Part shown: positions 45,654-54,740 of the stretch, piece after piece
Layout: each line of letters opens with the position of its first letter
Position numbering within the stretch: the first letter of the stretch is position 1
Source: Rhodocista pekingensis
GTDB lineage: Bacteria; Pseudomonadota; Alphaproteobacteria; Azospirillales; Azospirillaceae
Reading direction: 5' to 3'
Length of the DNA: 64,000 bases
Assembly: GCF_042665545.1 (NCBI RefSeq)
Contig: NZ_JBHTCM010000028.1
Span: forward strand, 124,001 to 188,000
Made by a program: the position numbers and the translations under genes
The notes under the pieces: generated by a model
The model's input: only the letters and a program-made list of their open reading frames with translations
The model's database searches: none
Told to the model about the DNA's origin: nothing

Positions 45654-47144
45654 TCACGGCGCCGCTGCGGGCACCCGCCGGAGGCCCAGGCGGCCCCGCA
45701 GCCGGGACAGCAGCAGCGCCTCCATCCCGGCGGGGCGTCCCGCCGCCCACCAGAGCAGCAGCACCGTCACCCCGTAGGTCACGGCCCCGGCCGTCACGGC
45801 CAGCAGGGCCTCGACGGAGGCCGGCAGCGCCGCCGCGGCAAGGTCCCGGCGCAGCCAGAACACCGCTCCCGCCATCGCCAGATTGCCCAGCACAGGCCGC
45901 CACAGGGCCGCCAGATAGCGCCCGGCCGCCGGTCGCAGCAGGTGGCGCACGGCCAGAAGAAAGAGGATCGTCAGAACGGCCTGCCGGACCATGATGCTCC
46001 AGGCCGCCCCTTCCGCCCCGTACCAGAGCGTCACCGGAACCAACGCCGGCAGCCCGATGGCCGCCGTCCCCGCCGTGAAGGCGAAGGACATGTTCGGCCG
46101 GCCAAGCGCCAGCAGCACCGGATGGGCATTGGCCGCCACCATCTGCACGGCACCGGCCAGAGCGAAGATTGCGATGATCGGGGCGACCGCGGCCCAGTCG
46201 GGGGTCAGGGCGATGGCCACGATCAGATCCGCCGTCAGGGCGATCCCGATGGCGGTCGGCACGCCAAGCAGGAGCGACAGCGACAGCACGTCCATGTAGG
46301 ACGCGATCAGACCGTCCCGGTCGTCGGCGATGCGGGCGAAACCGGGATAGAGCGCGCGGGAGATCGGCATCAGCAGCTCGTTCGTCGTCATGCTGCCGAT
46401 GTCCTTGCCCAGGCTGTAGGCGCCGAGTGCCGCGGTCCCCACCAGCCGTCCGATCACCAGATCGTCCATGCGCTGGTTCAGGAAGTGAACCCCGCTGGAG
46501 GCGACGATCCACCTTGAGAACCCCAGGATCTCCCGGGCCCGCGACAGGTCCGGTCGCGGCCGGCGGGGCGACATGCGGTAGCTCGCCACCGTCGCGGCGA
46601 CGCGGCCCGCCACCATCCCCGCCACCAGCGCCCAGTAACTCTCCCAGGCGACGGCGAGCGGCAGGGTCACGGCGAACCCGGCCAGCCGCTCCACCATGCG
46701 GAAGCGGAACTCCCGGTCGAACCGCATCTCCCGCCGGAAATCGACGATACCGGGATTCTGGAGACCCTCGATCAGCGGCAGCACGGCCAGCGCCAGCAGG
46801 ATCGACGTCACCGCCGGCTCCCCCGTCAGCGACGCGGCCGGCACGGCGAGGGCCGCCATCGCCGCCGCGACGACGGCCCCCTTGATCAGCGACAGGGTCC
46901 AGACCGTGTCATAATAGGTGCGGTCAGGGTCCGCGATGCGGATGAGGGCAAGGTCGAAGCCGAACTCCGACAGGGCCTCCAGCGCCGCGAGGAAGACGAG
47001 CGCGAGCGCCACGACGCCGAAATCCCCCGGGCTCAGCAGGCGTGCCAGGATGACCATGCTGACAAGACCCAGGGCGCGGACGCTGAGCCGCATCAGCACC
47101 ATCCACGCAGCCCCCCTGGCCATGGCGCGGCCGACTTCACTCAC
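45654..47144 (-). CDS. Wzx-type polysaccharide flippase
   Basis: A 496-residue membrane protein with about 12-14 hydrophobic helices in the MATE/MVF-type flippase pattern (VSMVILARLLSPGDFGVVALALVFLAALEAL near the N-terminus, then LIKGAVVAAAMAALAV). It should move the lipid-linked repeat unit to the periplasmic face. The GTG at 47144 overlaps the amidotransferase stop (GTGA) and has GGAGG eight nt upstream; sequence further upstream is Pro/Arg-rich and not membrane-like. Last gene of the minus-strand operon starting near 52588. Confidence 0.9.
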   Translation of the reverse strand: MSEVGRAMARGAAWMVLMRLSVRALGLVSMVILARLLSPGDFGVVALALVFLAALEALSEFGFDLALIRIADPDRTYYDTVWTLSLIKGAVVAAAMAALAVPAASLTGEPAVTSILLALAVLPLIEGLQNPGIVDFRREMRFDREFRFRMVERLAGFAVTLPLAVAWESYWALVAGMVAGRVAATVASYRMSPRRPRPDLSRAREILGFSRWIVASSGVHFLNQRMDDLVIGRLVGTAALGAYSLGKDIGSMTTNELLMPISRALYPGFARIADDRDGLIASYMDVLSLSLLLGVPTAIGIALTADLIVAIALTPDWAAVAPIIAIFALAGAVQMVAANAHPVLLALGRPNMSFAFTAGTAAIGLPALVPVTLWYGAEGAAWSIMVRQAVLTILFLLAVRHLLRPAAGRYLAALWRPVLGNLAMAGAVFWLRRDLAAAALPASVEALLAVTAGAVTYGVTVLLLWWAAGRPAGMEALLLSRLRGRLGLRRVPAAAP

Positions 47145-48946
47145 GCCACGGCCTCCGCCGGGCGGGCGGCCCGGTGGAGCCCGGCGCGGGAACGCAGCCA
47201 CAGCTCCAGCACCATGAGGTCCCAGAGGCAGCCCGCCAGCGCCGGATCGCCGCCGCCGCGGGCCGCCTGCCGCACCGCGGCGACGAAGCCGTCATCCAGC
47301 AACCCCCGGCCGGCAAGCCCGTCCAGGGCGTCCCGGGCGATGTCGGCCAGTTCCCCCCGTCCGGCCGTCCAGGGGCCGAAGGGCATGCCGAAGCCGTGCT
47401 TGCGCTTGGCCAGCGTGGGCGCCGGAAGGAAGTCCCGCAGGGCGTCCCGGAAGAAGCGCCGCAGCAGCCGGGGCGTCGCCTGCAAGGCTCCGGGGATGCG
47501 GACGGCGAAGTCCACCAGATCCTCGTCCAGCAGGGGATAGGCGACCCGCACACCCGCCAGAGCGCACATGCGGCCGACCTTGCGCAGATCGTTGTCGGCC
47601 AGCGTCACGGCGAGGTCGAGGTGCATCATCCGCTGCACGGGCGCGGCGTCCGCCGGCGCCTCATAGAGGGCGCGCGCCTCCGCGATGGGCAGTTCCGGGT
47701 CCACCGCCGCCGCAAGGTCGGGGTGGATCACCCGCGCCACCGGCCGGCCGCACAGGGGGTTGTAGACCTCCAGCCGCTCCGCCGTGTGCAGCGCCGTCCG
47801 CTCCAGGAAGCGCCGGGCGCGGGCGACCGGGCCCATGCCGCCCCAGGGCAGTCCCGGCGACAGGAGCATGCCCGCGGTCGCCCGGCGCAGGGAGGCGGGC
47901 AGCCGCGCCGCCGCCTCGTAGCGGAGCTGCTCGCGGTAGCGGGCATTGCCGGCGAAGATCTCGTCCCCACCGTCGCCGGCCAGCATGAGCGCGATGCCCT
48001 CGGCCCGGGCGCTGCGGGCACAGAGCAGGGTCGGCAGGGAGGAGGAATTGCCGAACGGCTCGTCGAAGGCGGCCACCACCTCCGGCAGCAGGGCGGCCGC
48101 CCGCTCCGGCGTCAGCACCGCCTCCGTCAGCTCGATGCCGAAATGGCGGGCGGCGATCCGGGCATAGGGCCGCTCGTCATAGCGCGGGTCCTCGAAGCCG
48201 ACCGTAAAGGCCCGCGCGGGCCGCCCCACCGCTCCGGCGAACAGCCCGGCGACGGTGGAACTGTCCAGCCCGCCGGAGAGGAAGCAGGCCATGGGGTCGC
48301 GGCCCAGCGTCCGCACCACGGCCGTCCGCAGCAGCCGGCGCAGCTCCTCCGCCAGTTCAGGTCCGCTGCGGCGGTCCTCGCCCCAGCCGGGCTGCCAGTG
48401 GAAGCCCCGCCGCAGCCGTCCCCGCTCCAGGACCAGATATTCCGCCGGGCGCAGCTTCTGCTGACCGGCATGGATCGTGGCCGGCGCCCGCACCGTCCCG
48501 GCGTGCAGATAGCCGTAGAGCGCCTGCGGCGACAGCGCGGCATCCACGGCGGGGTGGGTGGAGACGGCATCCGCCGTGCTGCCGAAGACCAGCCCGCCGC
48601 GGCCCGGCGTGGCGTAGCACAGGGTCTGGATGCCGAAACGGTCGATGCCTGCCACGACCCGGTCATGACGGGCATCCATCACCACGGCCGCATAGCCGCC
48701 GCGCAGCCGCCCGAACAGCGCCTCCCCGTCGCGGCGGTAGGCTTCCAGCAGGGCCGCGGCATCGCCCCGGACGGCGGCCAGGTCCGCCAGCTCCCGGTCG
48801 GCCCAGCGCGGCGTCCCGGCGATGCCGGCCCGCACCGTCCCGTCCGGCGACGCGGCGGTGCCGCCGGGTGCCTCCAGCCCGCGCGCCGCTTCCGACCAGG
48901 TCGCGTGTCCCGGAACGGTGCCGCACCAGCCGAACAGACCGTCCAT
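47141..48946 (-). CDS. Asparagine synthase-like protein lacking the N-terminal Cys nucleophile
   Basis: A 601-residue protein with the two-domain asparagine synthase layout. The N-terminus reads MDGLFGWCG, so Cys2, which is the glutaminase nucleophile, is absent. The synthetase domain is intact: FLSGGLDSSTVAGL (about 233) and LAGDGGDEIFAGNARY. It probably still adenylates a carboxylate but needs ammonia or another amine. AGGAGAGGG precedes the ATG. It sits between the decarboxylase and flippase genes, so the amine could come from the decarboxylase product. Similar proteins are annotated as exosortase A-associated amidotransferases. Confidence 0.87.
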   Translation of the reverse strand: MDGLFGWCGTVPGHATWSEAARGLEAPGGTAASPDGTVRAGIAGTPRWADRELADLAAVRGDAAALLEAYRRDGEALFGRLRGGYAAVVMDARHDRVVAGIDRFGIQTLCYATPGRGGLVFGSTADAVSTHPAVDAALSPQALYGYLHAGTVRAPATIHAGQQKLRPAEYLVLERGRLRRGFHWQPGWGEDRRSGPELAEELRRLLRTAVVRTLGRDPMACFLSGGLDSSTVAGLFAGAVGRPARAFTVGFEDPRYDERPYARIAARHFGIELTEAVLTPERAAALLPEVVAAFDEPFGNSSSLPTLLCARSARAEGIALMLAGDGGDEIFAGNARYREQLRYEAAARLPASLRRATAGMLLSPGLPWGGMGPVARARRFLERTALHTAERLEVYNPLCGRPVARVIHPDLAAAVDPELPIAEARALYEAPADAAPVQRMMHLDLAVTLADNDLRKVGRMCALAGVRVAYPLLDEDLVDFAVRIPGALQATPRLLRRFFRDALRDFLPAPTLAKRKHGFGMPFGPWTAGRGELADIARDALDGLAGRGLLDDGFVAAVRQAARGGGDPALAGCLWDLMVLELWLRSRAGLHRAARPAEAVA

Positions 48947-48978
48947 CTTCCCTCTCCTTTCCGGCTTCGGTCGCGGCT

Positions 48979-50217
48979 TCAGACCAGCACTTCCGCCGGC
49001 GGCGGATGGCCCAGGAAGGCGGCCGGGCTGGCGGTGGTGCCGTAGGCGCCGGACTGGAAGACGACCAGCAGGTCGCCGACCTCGGCCCGCGGCAGGGCGC
49101 AGCGGTCGCCCAGCAGGTCGAGCGGGGTGCAGAGGCAGCCGACGACGCTCGCCGTCTCCTCCGCCGGGCGGTCCATCCGGGTGCCGATGGCGAGCGGGTA
49201 GTTGCGCCGGATCACCTGCCCGAAGTTGCCCGAAGCGGCGAGGTGGTGGTGCAGCCCGCCGTCCGTCACCAGGAAGACCTGCCCGCGGGACTCCTTGCGG
49301 TCCACGACGCGGCAGACATAGACGCCCGCCTCCCCCACCAGATAGCGCCCCAGTTCCAGGATCAGGCGCGCGCCGGGCAGCCGCTCGCCCAGCCGCAGCG
49401 CCGCGCGGGCCAGGGAGTCCGCCACCGGCCCCAGGTCCAACGGCCGGTCGTCCGGGAAGTACGGAATGCCGAACCCGCCGCCCAGGTTCAGGTGCCGGAC
49501 CGGACCCGGCGCCTGCCCGGCCAGCCGCAGAGCCAGGTCCACCGTGCGCTCCTGCGCCAGGGCAAGCTGATCGGCCCGCAGGTTCTGCGACCCGGCGAAG
49601 ATGTGGAAGCCGGCGAAGTCCAGGCTCAGGTCCCCGATCAGGCGCAGCAGGGCGGGCACCCGTTCGGCATCCACGCCGAACTGCTGCGGCCCGCCGCCCA
49701 TCTTCATCCCGGAGCCCTTGAGCGCGAAGTCGGGGTTCACCCGCACGACGACCGTCGCGGACAGGCCCAGCGCCGCGGCCTGCGCCGCCAGACGGCGCAC
49801 CTCCCCCTCGGACTCGGCTTCGACGACGATCCCGGCGGCGACGGCCCGGCGCAGTTCGGCGTCCGTCTTGCCGGGGCCCGCGAAACTGACGTGCTGCGGC
49901 GCCATCCCGGCATCCAGTGCCGTCGCCATCTCCCCGGCCGACGCCACGTCGAAGCCGTCCACCAGTCCGGCCATGTGGGCGACCAGCGCCGGCATCGGGT
50001 TCGCCTTCACGGCATAGTGCAGATGGATCGCTTCCGGCAGGAAGCGCCGCAGCCGCCCGACCCGCGCGGTCAGCTTCTCCCGGTCGTAGGCGAAGAAGGG
50101 CGTCGAGCCCACCCGCGCGGCAAGGCGCGACAGCGGCACGCCGCCGACCAGCAGCTCCGGTCCCGACCGGTCCCAGGCGGCCAGGGCGGGGTGCGGGGCG
50201 TCCAGGGTCAGGGTCAT
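48979..50217 (-). CDS. XrtA-associated PLP-dependent decarboxylase (fold III)
   Basis: A 412-residue protein of the alanine-racemase-fold (ornithine/diaminopimelate) decarboxylase family. The PLP lysine lies in HYAVKANP (about 69). Further motifs are GFDVASAGE, GFHIFAGSQN, the Gly-rich phosphate loop LNLGGGFGIPYF and a C-terminal cysteine region GCLCTPLD. It would decarboxylate an amino acid or amino-acyl group to an amine. Its ATG overlaps the ligase stop by 4 nt, showing they act together. The substrate, possibly an ACP-bound residue, is unknown. Confidence 0.92.
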   Translation of the reverse strand: MTLTLDAPHPALAAWDRSGPELLVGGVPLSRLAARVGSTPFFAYDREKLTARVGRLRRFLPEAIHLHYAVKANPMPALVAHMAGLVDGFDVASAGEMATALDAGMAPQHVSFAGPGKTDAELRRAVAAGIVVEAESEGEVRRLAAQAAALGLSATVVVRVNPDFALKGSGMKMGGGPQQFGVDAERVPALLRLIGDLSLDFAGFHIFAGSQNLRADQLALAQERTVDLALRLAGQAPGPVRHLNLGGGFGIPYFPDDRPLDLGPVADSLARAALRLGERLPGARLILELGRYLVGEAGVYVCRVVDRKESRGQVFLVTDGGLHHHLAASGNFGQVIRRNYPLAIGTRMDRPAEETASVVGCLCTPLDLLGDRCALPRAEVGDLLVVFQSGAYGTTASPAAFLGHPPPAEVLV

Positions 50218-51815
50218 GCCGCGGCCTCCGTCCCCGTACCGAAGCTCCCGGCAAGCTCGGACGACAGGGCCTTGCGGTCGATCTTGCCGTTGGGTGAGCG
50301 CGGCAGCGAGGGACGGCCGAGGATCAGGCGCGGCACCATGTAGGCCGGCAGGGCGGCGCGGAACGCCTGCGCCAGCGCGGCCTCCTCCAGGGGGCCGCCG
50401 TCGCGGCCCGCCGCCACCAGGACCACCGCCTGCCCCAGGGTGGCGTGCGGCACGCCGACCGCGGCCGCCTCGGCGACAAGGCCGCTGCCGTAGGCGACAT
50501 CCTCCACCTCCGTCGGGCTGACCCGGTAGCCGGAGGTCTTGATCATCTCGTCCCGCCGTCCGACGAAGTAGAGGAAGCCGTCGGCGTCGGTGCGGACGAT
50601 GTCGCCCGACCAGACCGCCATCTCCGGCAGCGGCAGCCCGGCCGGCTGGCCCGGCGCCGGGCGGTAGCGTTCCGCCGTGCGCTCCGGGTCGTTCCAGTAG
50701 CCGAGACCGACCAGGGCGCCGCGGTGGACCAGTTCGCCCTCCTCCCCCGGCGCGCAGGGGCTGCCGTCCGGGCGGACGACCAGGATCTCGGCGTTCGGGA
50801 TCGCCTTGCCGATGCTGTCGATCCGGCGGTCCACCTCCGCCGGGTCCAGGTAGGTGGAGCGGAACGCCTCCGTCAGGCCGTACATCAGGAAGGGCTGCGC
50901 ACCGGGCAGGGCCGCGCGCAATGTCTGGAGGATCGGCCGCGGCAGGTGGCCGCCGGTGTTGGCGAAGTAGCGCAGACTTGCCGCCGCTTCCGCCGGCCAG
51001 CGGACGCCGGCCAACTGCACCCAGAGCGGCGCCACGCCGGTCAGGCCGGTGATCCGTTCCCGCGCGCACAGGCGCACCAGCTCGGCCGGATGCAGATAGT
51101 CGGCCAGCACCACCAGGGCACCGGCGTGGAAGCCGGTCGTCAACTGGCTGAAACCGGCGTCGAAGGACAGGGGCAGCGCGGCCAGGATGCGGTCGGAGGG
51201 ATCGTTGCGCAGGTACTGGGCGACGCTGCGGGCGCCGGCGACCAGGTTGCGGTGGGACAGCACCACCCCCTTCGGCCGCCCGGTGCTGCCCGACGTGTAG
51301 AAGATCGCCGCCATGTCCGTGTCGATCACGCGGTGCGGCGGCAGCGGCGGCAGGTCCAGGAACTCGGCCCAGGAAAGGACGGCGACGCCGGGCAACCCCG
51401 TTTCCTCCACGCTGCCGGCGGCATCGACCAGGACCACCACGTCCAGCCCGGGGCAGCGGCCCAGCTCCGGCACCAGGGCGTCCAGACGCCCGCGCGCCGT
51501 CACCAGGACGCGCACGCCGCAGTCGGCCAGGATGTGCGCGACCTGGGCCGGCTTCAGCACGGGGTTGACGGGAACCATGACGCAGCCCGCCATGGCGGCG
51601 CCGAACAGGGCGACCACCGTCTCCGGCCGCTTGTCGAGATAGACGGCGACACGGTCGCCGCGGCCCGCCCCGGCGCCGGCCAGCGCCCCGGCGAACAGGC
51701 CGACCTGCCGGGCGAGGGTGCCGTAATCCAGGGCCGTGTCGCGGCAGCGCAGGGCGGGGGCCGAGGGCGCGCGCCCGGCCGTGTGCAGGATCAGGTGGTG
51801 CAGCAGGTCGCTCAT
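50214..51815 (-). CDS. XrtA-associated acyl-CoA/acyl-AMP ligase
   Basis: A 533-residue adenylate-forming enzyme. The ATP loop is FYTSGSTGRPKGVVLSH (about residues 170-186), with MYGLTEAF, then WSGDIVRTDADGFLYFVGRRDEMIKTSGYRVSP and the catalytic Lys region NGKIDRKAL near the C-terminus. It activates a carboxylic acid and loads it on CoA or, more likely, on the ACP encoded divergently at 52750. Four-nt overlaps with the GNAT gene upstream and the decarboxylase gene downstream show a coupled operon. Confidence 0.92.
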   Translation of the reverse strand: MSDLLHHLILHTAGRAPSAPALRCRDTALDYGTLARQVGLFAGALAGAGAGRGDRVAVYLDKRPETVVALFGAAMAGCVMVPVNPVLKPAQVAHILADCGVRVLVTARGRLDALVPELGRCPGLDVVVLVDAAGSVEETGLPGVAVLSWAEFLDLPPLPPHRVIDTDMAAIFYTSGSTGRPKGVVLSHRNLVAGARSVAQYLRNDPSDRILAALPLSFDAGFSQLTTGFHAGALVVLADYLHPAELVRLCARERITGLTGVAPLWVQLAGVRWPAEAAASLRYFANTGGHLPRPILQTLRAALPGAQPFLMYGLTEAFRSTYLDPAEVDRRIDSIGKAIPNAEILVVRPDGSPCAPGEEGELVHRGALVGLGYWNDPERTAERYRPAPGQPAGLPLPEMAVWSGDIVRTDADGFLYFVGRRDEMIKTSGYRVSPTEVEDVAYGSGLVAEAAAVGVPHATLGQAVVLVAAGRDGGPLEEAALAQAFRAALPAYMVPRLILGRPSLPRSPNGKIDRKALSSELAGSFGTGTEAAA

Positions 51816-52588
51816 GGTCCGTCCGGGGCAGGAGGCGGGTCAGGAAGCTCGGGCACGGGCGGGCGCAGGACCGGCAGCCGGTCGCGCCGCAGGGAGAGAT
51901 GCGGGAACGGCCGCAGCGACGAGACCGTGAGCTGCACCGGGCCGAGGCAGAGGAAGCTCGCCGTCCCGACCGGCCGGGCGCCCAGACGTTCGTGCGCCCG
52001 GCGGCTGGCGGGGTTGAAGGCGGAGATGCGGCTGACCGACCAGCGCACCCCCCGCTCCCGCAGGAAGGCGTCCGCCGCGTCCCAGAGCCGGGCGAAGGCG
52101 AAGCCCGCCCGGTGCTCCGGGCGCACGAACACGCCCAGGTCCCAGCAGGCGGTCCCGGCCGGCAGGGGCTCGAAACGGCAGCGCACCTCGTCCTCCCGGA
52201 ACGGCCCCAGGCAGAGCCAGATGCAGCCCAGCGGCTCCTCGCCGCGGAAGGCGGCGAGGCACACGGCCCCCTGCCCGAAGCGGTGCGCCTGCGCCGCCGC
52301 ATCCAGGCCGAGCGCGGCCAGCGCCGGGTCGCCCGGCGACAGCCGGCGCACGGGCAGCCCGGCGGCACGGCGCGGCGGCACCCGCGGCACCGCGGCCACG
52401 GGCTGGGCATGGAACACGTATCGGTAGAACCCCAGCCATCCGCCGCTTCGCCCCAGGAGCCGGTACACCGCGTAGGACACTGCGTCCCGCACCCCGAATT
52501 CGGCAAGCACGCCACGGGCTTTCGTAAAAAGTATCGGGAGTGACCCGAAAAGACGATCGCGCTCACTCGAACGGGCCACCAAAACCAC
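51812..52588 (-). CDS. GNAT-family N-acyltransferase
   Basis: About 258 residues with a GNAT-like core: GCIWLCLGPFRED and LGVFVRPEHRAGFAFARLWDAADAFLRERG, the latter around the acetyl-CoA pyrophosphate site, followed by AFNPASRRAHERLGARPVG. It may acylate an aminosugar or the amine made in this operon. No ATG exists near the start. GTG at 52588 is preferred because AGGAG lies eight nt upstream; a TTG at 52630 would add 14 residues. First gene of the minus-strand operon, divergent from the ACP gene. Confidence 0.78.
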   Translation of the reverse strand: MVLVARSSERDRLFGSLPILFTKARGVLAEFGVRDAVSYAVYRLLGRSGGWLGFYRYVFHAQPVAAVPRVPPRRAAGLPVRRLSPGDPALAALGLDAAAQAHRFGQGAVCLAAFRGEEPLGCIWLCLGPFREDEVRCRFEPLPAGTACWDLGVFVRPEHRAGFAFARLWDAADAFLRERGVRWSVSRISAFNPASRRAHERLGARPVGTASFLCLGPVQLTVSSLRPFPHLSLRRDRLPVLRPPVPELPDPPPAPDGP

Positions 52589-52648
52589 CGCCAGTACTCC
52601 TGTATTGAAACTTAGGAGCCTCCCGGACAACCGTCCGCGCGCATGTTA

Positions 52649-52664
52649 TGGCGCCCCCCTTGCT
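52649..52664 (+). promoter_or_regulatory. Sigma-54 (-24/-12) promoter of the ACP operon
   Basis: TGGCGCCCCCCTTGCT matches the -24/-12 consensus TGGCAC-N5-TTGC with correct GG-N10-GC spacing and only one or two departures. It is on the plus strand, with an expected start near 52675 and a 75-nt leader to the ACP ATG. The window encodes a sigma-54 activator, PrsR, making it the likely controller. Confidence 0.75.
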
Positions 52665-52749
52665 TGCTAAAGTGCGCCCGTGGAGTGGCGACCGGATGTG
52701 CAGGTCACCCTCCTTTCACTCTAATCAGAAAGCTCGGCGGGGGATTTTC

Positions 52750-53022
52750 ATGTACGACCTGAAGACGGCCGATCCGGTACAGGAGGAAGTCTGCGCCCTG
52801 CTGCGCGACACCTTGAACCTGACCGGCCGCGCCGCGGAGCTGACGGCGGAGACCGGCCTGTTCGGCAGCCTGCCGGAATTCGACAGCATGGCCGTGGTCG
52901 CCGTCCTGACGGCGCTGGAGGAACGGTTCGGCATCGTCATCGAGGATGACGAGATCGACGCCGCGATCTTCCGCACCGTCGGCAGCCTGACCGACTTCGT
53001 CCGGCGCAAGCGGGCGGACTGA
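52750..53022 (+). CDS. Acyl carrier protein (XrtA-associated)
   Basis: A 90-residue carrier protein with the phosphopantetheine serine in the motif EFDSMAV (about residue 44) and the usual four-helix acidic composition. It would carry the acyl or aminoacyl group activated by the divergent ligase. The ATG at 52750 has GGGGGA before it and the leader starts at a sigma-54 promoter. It heads a plus-strand operon with two hydrolases, an asparagine synthase-like protein, a deacetylase and UDP-GlcNAc epimerase. Confidence 0.9.
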   Translation: MYDLKTADPVQEEVCALLRDTLNLTGRAAELTAETGLFGSLPEFDSMAVVAVLTALEERFGIVIEDDEIDAAIFRTVGSLTDFVRRKRAD

Positions 53023-53034
53023 GCGGACCCTGCC

Positions 53035-53874
53035 ATGACCCTGCGCGAAGAGCCGATGCTGCTGCCCGGTGGGCTGGTGGCGATCCTGCACCGACCGGCG
53101 GACGGGCCTGGCGGAGATCGGCCGCGCCGCGGCTGCGTCATCGTCGTGGGCGGACCGCAGTACCGGGCCGGCAGCCACCGCGCCTTCGTCCTGCTGGCCC
53201 GCCGGCTGGCGGCGGCGGGCGTGGCGGTACTGCGCTTCGACCATGCCGGGATCGGCGACAGCGTGGGCGATGCTCCGGGGTTCGAGGCGATCAGCCCCGA
53301 CATCCGCACGGCCGTGGAGGCACTGGCCGGCGCCTGCCCCGGCCTGGACGGCATCGCTCTCTGGGGCCTGTGCGACGCGGTGCCGGCGATCCTTGCGGTC
53401 GCGGCGGACGATGCGCGCGTCACCCGGCTGGTGCTGCTGAACCCCTGGGTGCGGACCGAAGCCGGGGCGGCGCGGGCGGAGCTGACGCACTATTACGGCG
53501 GCCGGCTGCGCGATCCCGGCTTCTGGCGGCGTCTGCTGCGCGGAGAGGTCGCCCTGGGCGGGGCCGTGGCGGGCGTGCTGGGTGCCGCCCGGCGCAGCCG
53601 GACGGGTGCGACGGAGCCCGCGGCCCTGCCCGACCGGATGGCGGCGGCGCTGGCCCGCTTCCGCGGTGCGACCCTGGTCGTCACCAGCGGACAGGACCTG
53701 ATCGCACGGGAGTTCCTGGACCTTGCCGGCCGCTGCCCGCGCTGGCGTGCGATTCTGGCACGGCCTGGAACGGCGCGGCGGCATCTGGAGGCCGCGGACC
53801 ATACCTTCTCCTCCGCCGTCTGGCGGGAGCAGGTGGCCGACTGGACCCTGGACTGGCTGGGAGCGCCGGCATGA
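53035..53874 (+). CDS. XrtA-associated alpha/beta hydrolase 1
   Basis: A 279-residue alpha/beta hydrolase of the exosortase A-associated hydrolase 1 type (VVGGPQYRAGSHRAFVLLARRLAAAGVAVLRFDHAGIGDS). The nucleophile elbow reads LWGLCDAVPA, so the nucleophile appears to be Cys rather than Ser. It may release or edit the ACP-bound intermediate as a thioesterase; that is inference. It starts 12 nt after the ACP stop and overlaps hydrolase 2 by 4 nt. Confidence 0.9.
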   Translation: MTLREEPMLLPGGLVAILHRPADGPGGDRPRRGCVIVVGGPQYRAGSHRAFVLLARRLAAAGVAVLRFDHAGIGDSVGDAPGFEAISPDIRTAVEALAGACPGLDGIALWGLCDAVPAILAVAADDARVTRLVLLNPWVRTEAGAARAELTHYYGGRLRDPGFWRRLLRGEVALGGAVAGVLGAARRSRTGATEPAALPDRMAAALARFRGATLVVTSGQDLIAREFLDLAGRCPRWRAILARPGTARRHLEAADHTFSSAVWREQVADWTLDWLGAPA

Positions 53875-54728
53875 GCGCCCTGGAAGCCTACGATCCGGCC
53901 CCCGTCCCCGGCGACGTCACCCCCTTCTTCCTGGAGGGACACGGGGGGCCGGTCTTCTGCCTGCATGTCCCGGCGCAGGCCCCCGAGCGGCTGGCCCTGG
54001 TCTACTGCCCGCCCTTCGCGGAGGAGATGAACCGGGGACGCCGCGCCGTAGCGGTGCAGGCGCGGCGTCTGGCGGCGCGGGGCATCGCCACCCTGATCGT
54101 CGATCCCTATGGCACGGGGGACAGCGGCGGCGATTTCGCCGAAGCCGACTGGGACCTCTGGCTGTCCGATCTGGAAACTGCCGCCGCCTGGCTGGCCCGC
54201 GCCAGCGGCACCCGCCCGGGCTTCTGGGGCGTGCGCTCCGGCGCCCTGCTGGCGGCCGAGATGGCGCGGCGGACGGCGGCGCGGCACCTGCTGTTCTGGC
54301 AGCCGGTGGCGGAAGGGGCTGCCTTCGTGCGGCAGCTTCTCCGGGTCGGCGTCGCCGCCGGGCTACGCGGGGGCGGACTGCGCGGGGGCGGTCCGGCGAC
54401 GACGCCACGGCACTCTCTGGCGGCCGGGCGGCCGGTGGAGATCGCGGGCTACACCCTGCGCCCGGCCCTGCTGGACGCGCTGGCGGCGCGGACCCTGCGC
54501 GACCTGCCGCCGCCCGCGGGCACCCGGGTCGCCTGGCTGGAGATCGCCGCGGACGCCGCCGCCGGACCCGGCGCCGCGAGCCGGCTGGCGATGGCGGCGT
54601 GGGAAGCGGGCGGGGCGGCGGTGGATGCGCACACCGTCGTCGATGTGCCGTTCTGGTCGCTGTGGGAAGCGCCGCTGCCGGAACGGCTGCTGGAGCGGAC
54701 GGGCGACGCGCTCGCCCGCTGGCCCTGA
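53871..54728 (+). CDS. XrtA-associated alpha/beta hydrolase 2
   Basis: A 285-residue alpha/beta hydrolase-fold protein with the N-terminal block LALVYCPPFAEEMNRGRR and VDPYGTGDSGG. At the nucleophile elbow it reads WGVRSGALLAAEMA, with Arg where Ser would be, so it may not be a normal hydrolase. Translationally coupled to hydrolase 1 (ATGA overlap). It possibly forms a heteromeric unit with hydrolase 1 in handling the ACP product. Confidence 0.88.
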   Translation: MSALEAYDPAPVPGDVTPFFLEGHGGPVFCLHVPAQAPERLALVYCPPFAEEMNRGRRAVAVQARRLAARGIATLIVDPYGTGDSGGDFAEADWDLWLSDLETAAAWLARASGTRPGFWGVRSGALLAAEMARRTAARHLLFWQPVAEGAAFVRQLLRVGVAAGLRGGGLRGGGPATTPRHSLAAGRPVEIAGYTLRPALLDALAARTLRDLPPPAGTRVAWLEIAADAAAGPGAASRLAMAAWEAGGAAVDAHTVVDVPFWSLWEAPLPERLLERTGDALARWP

Positions 54729-54740
54729 GACGCGCGGCCG

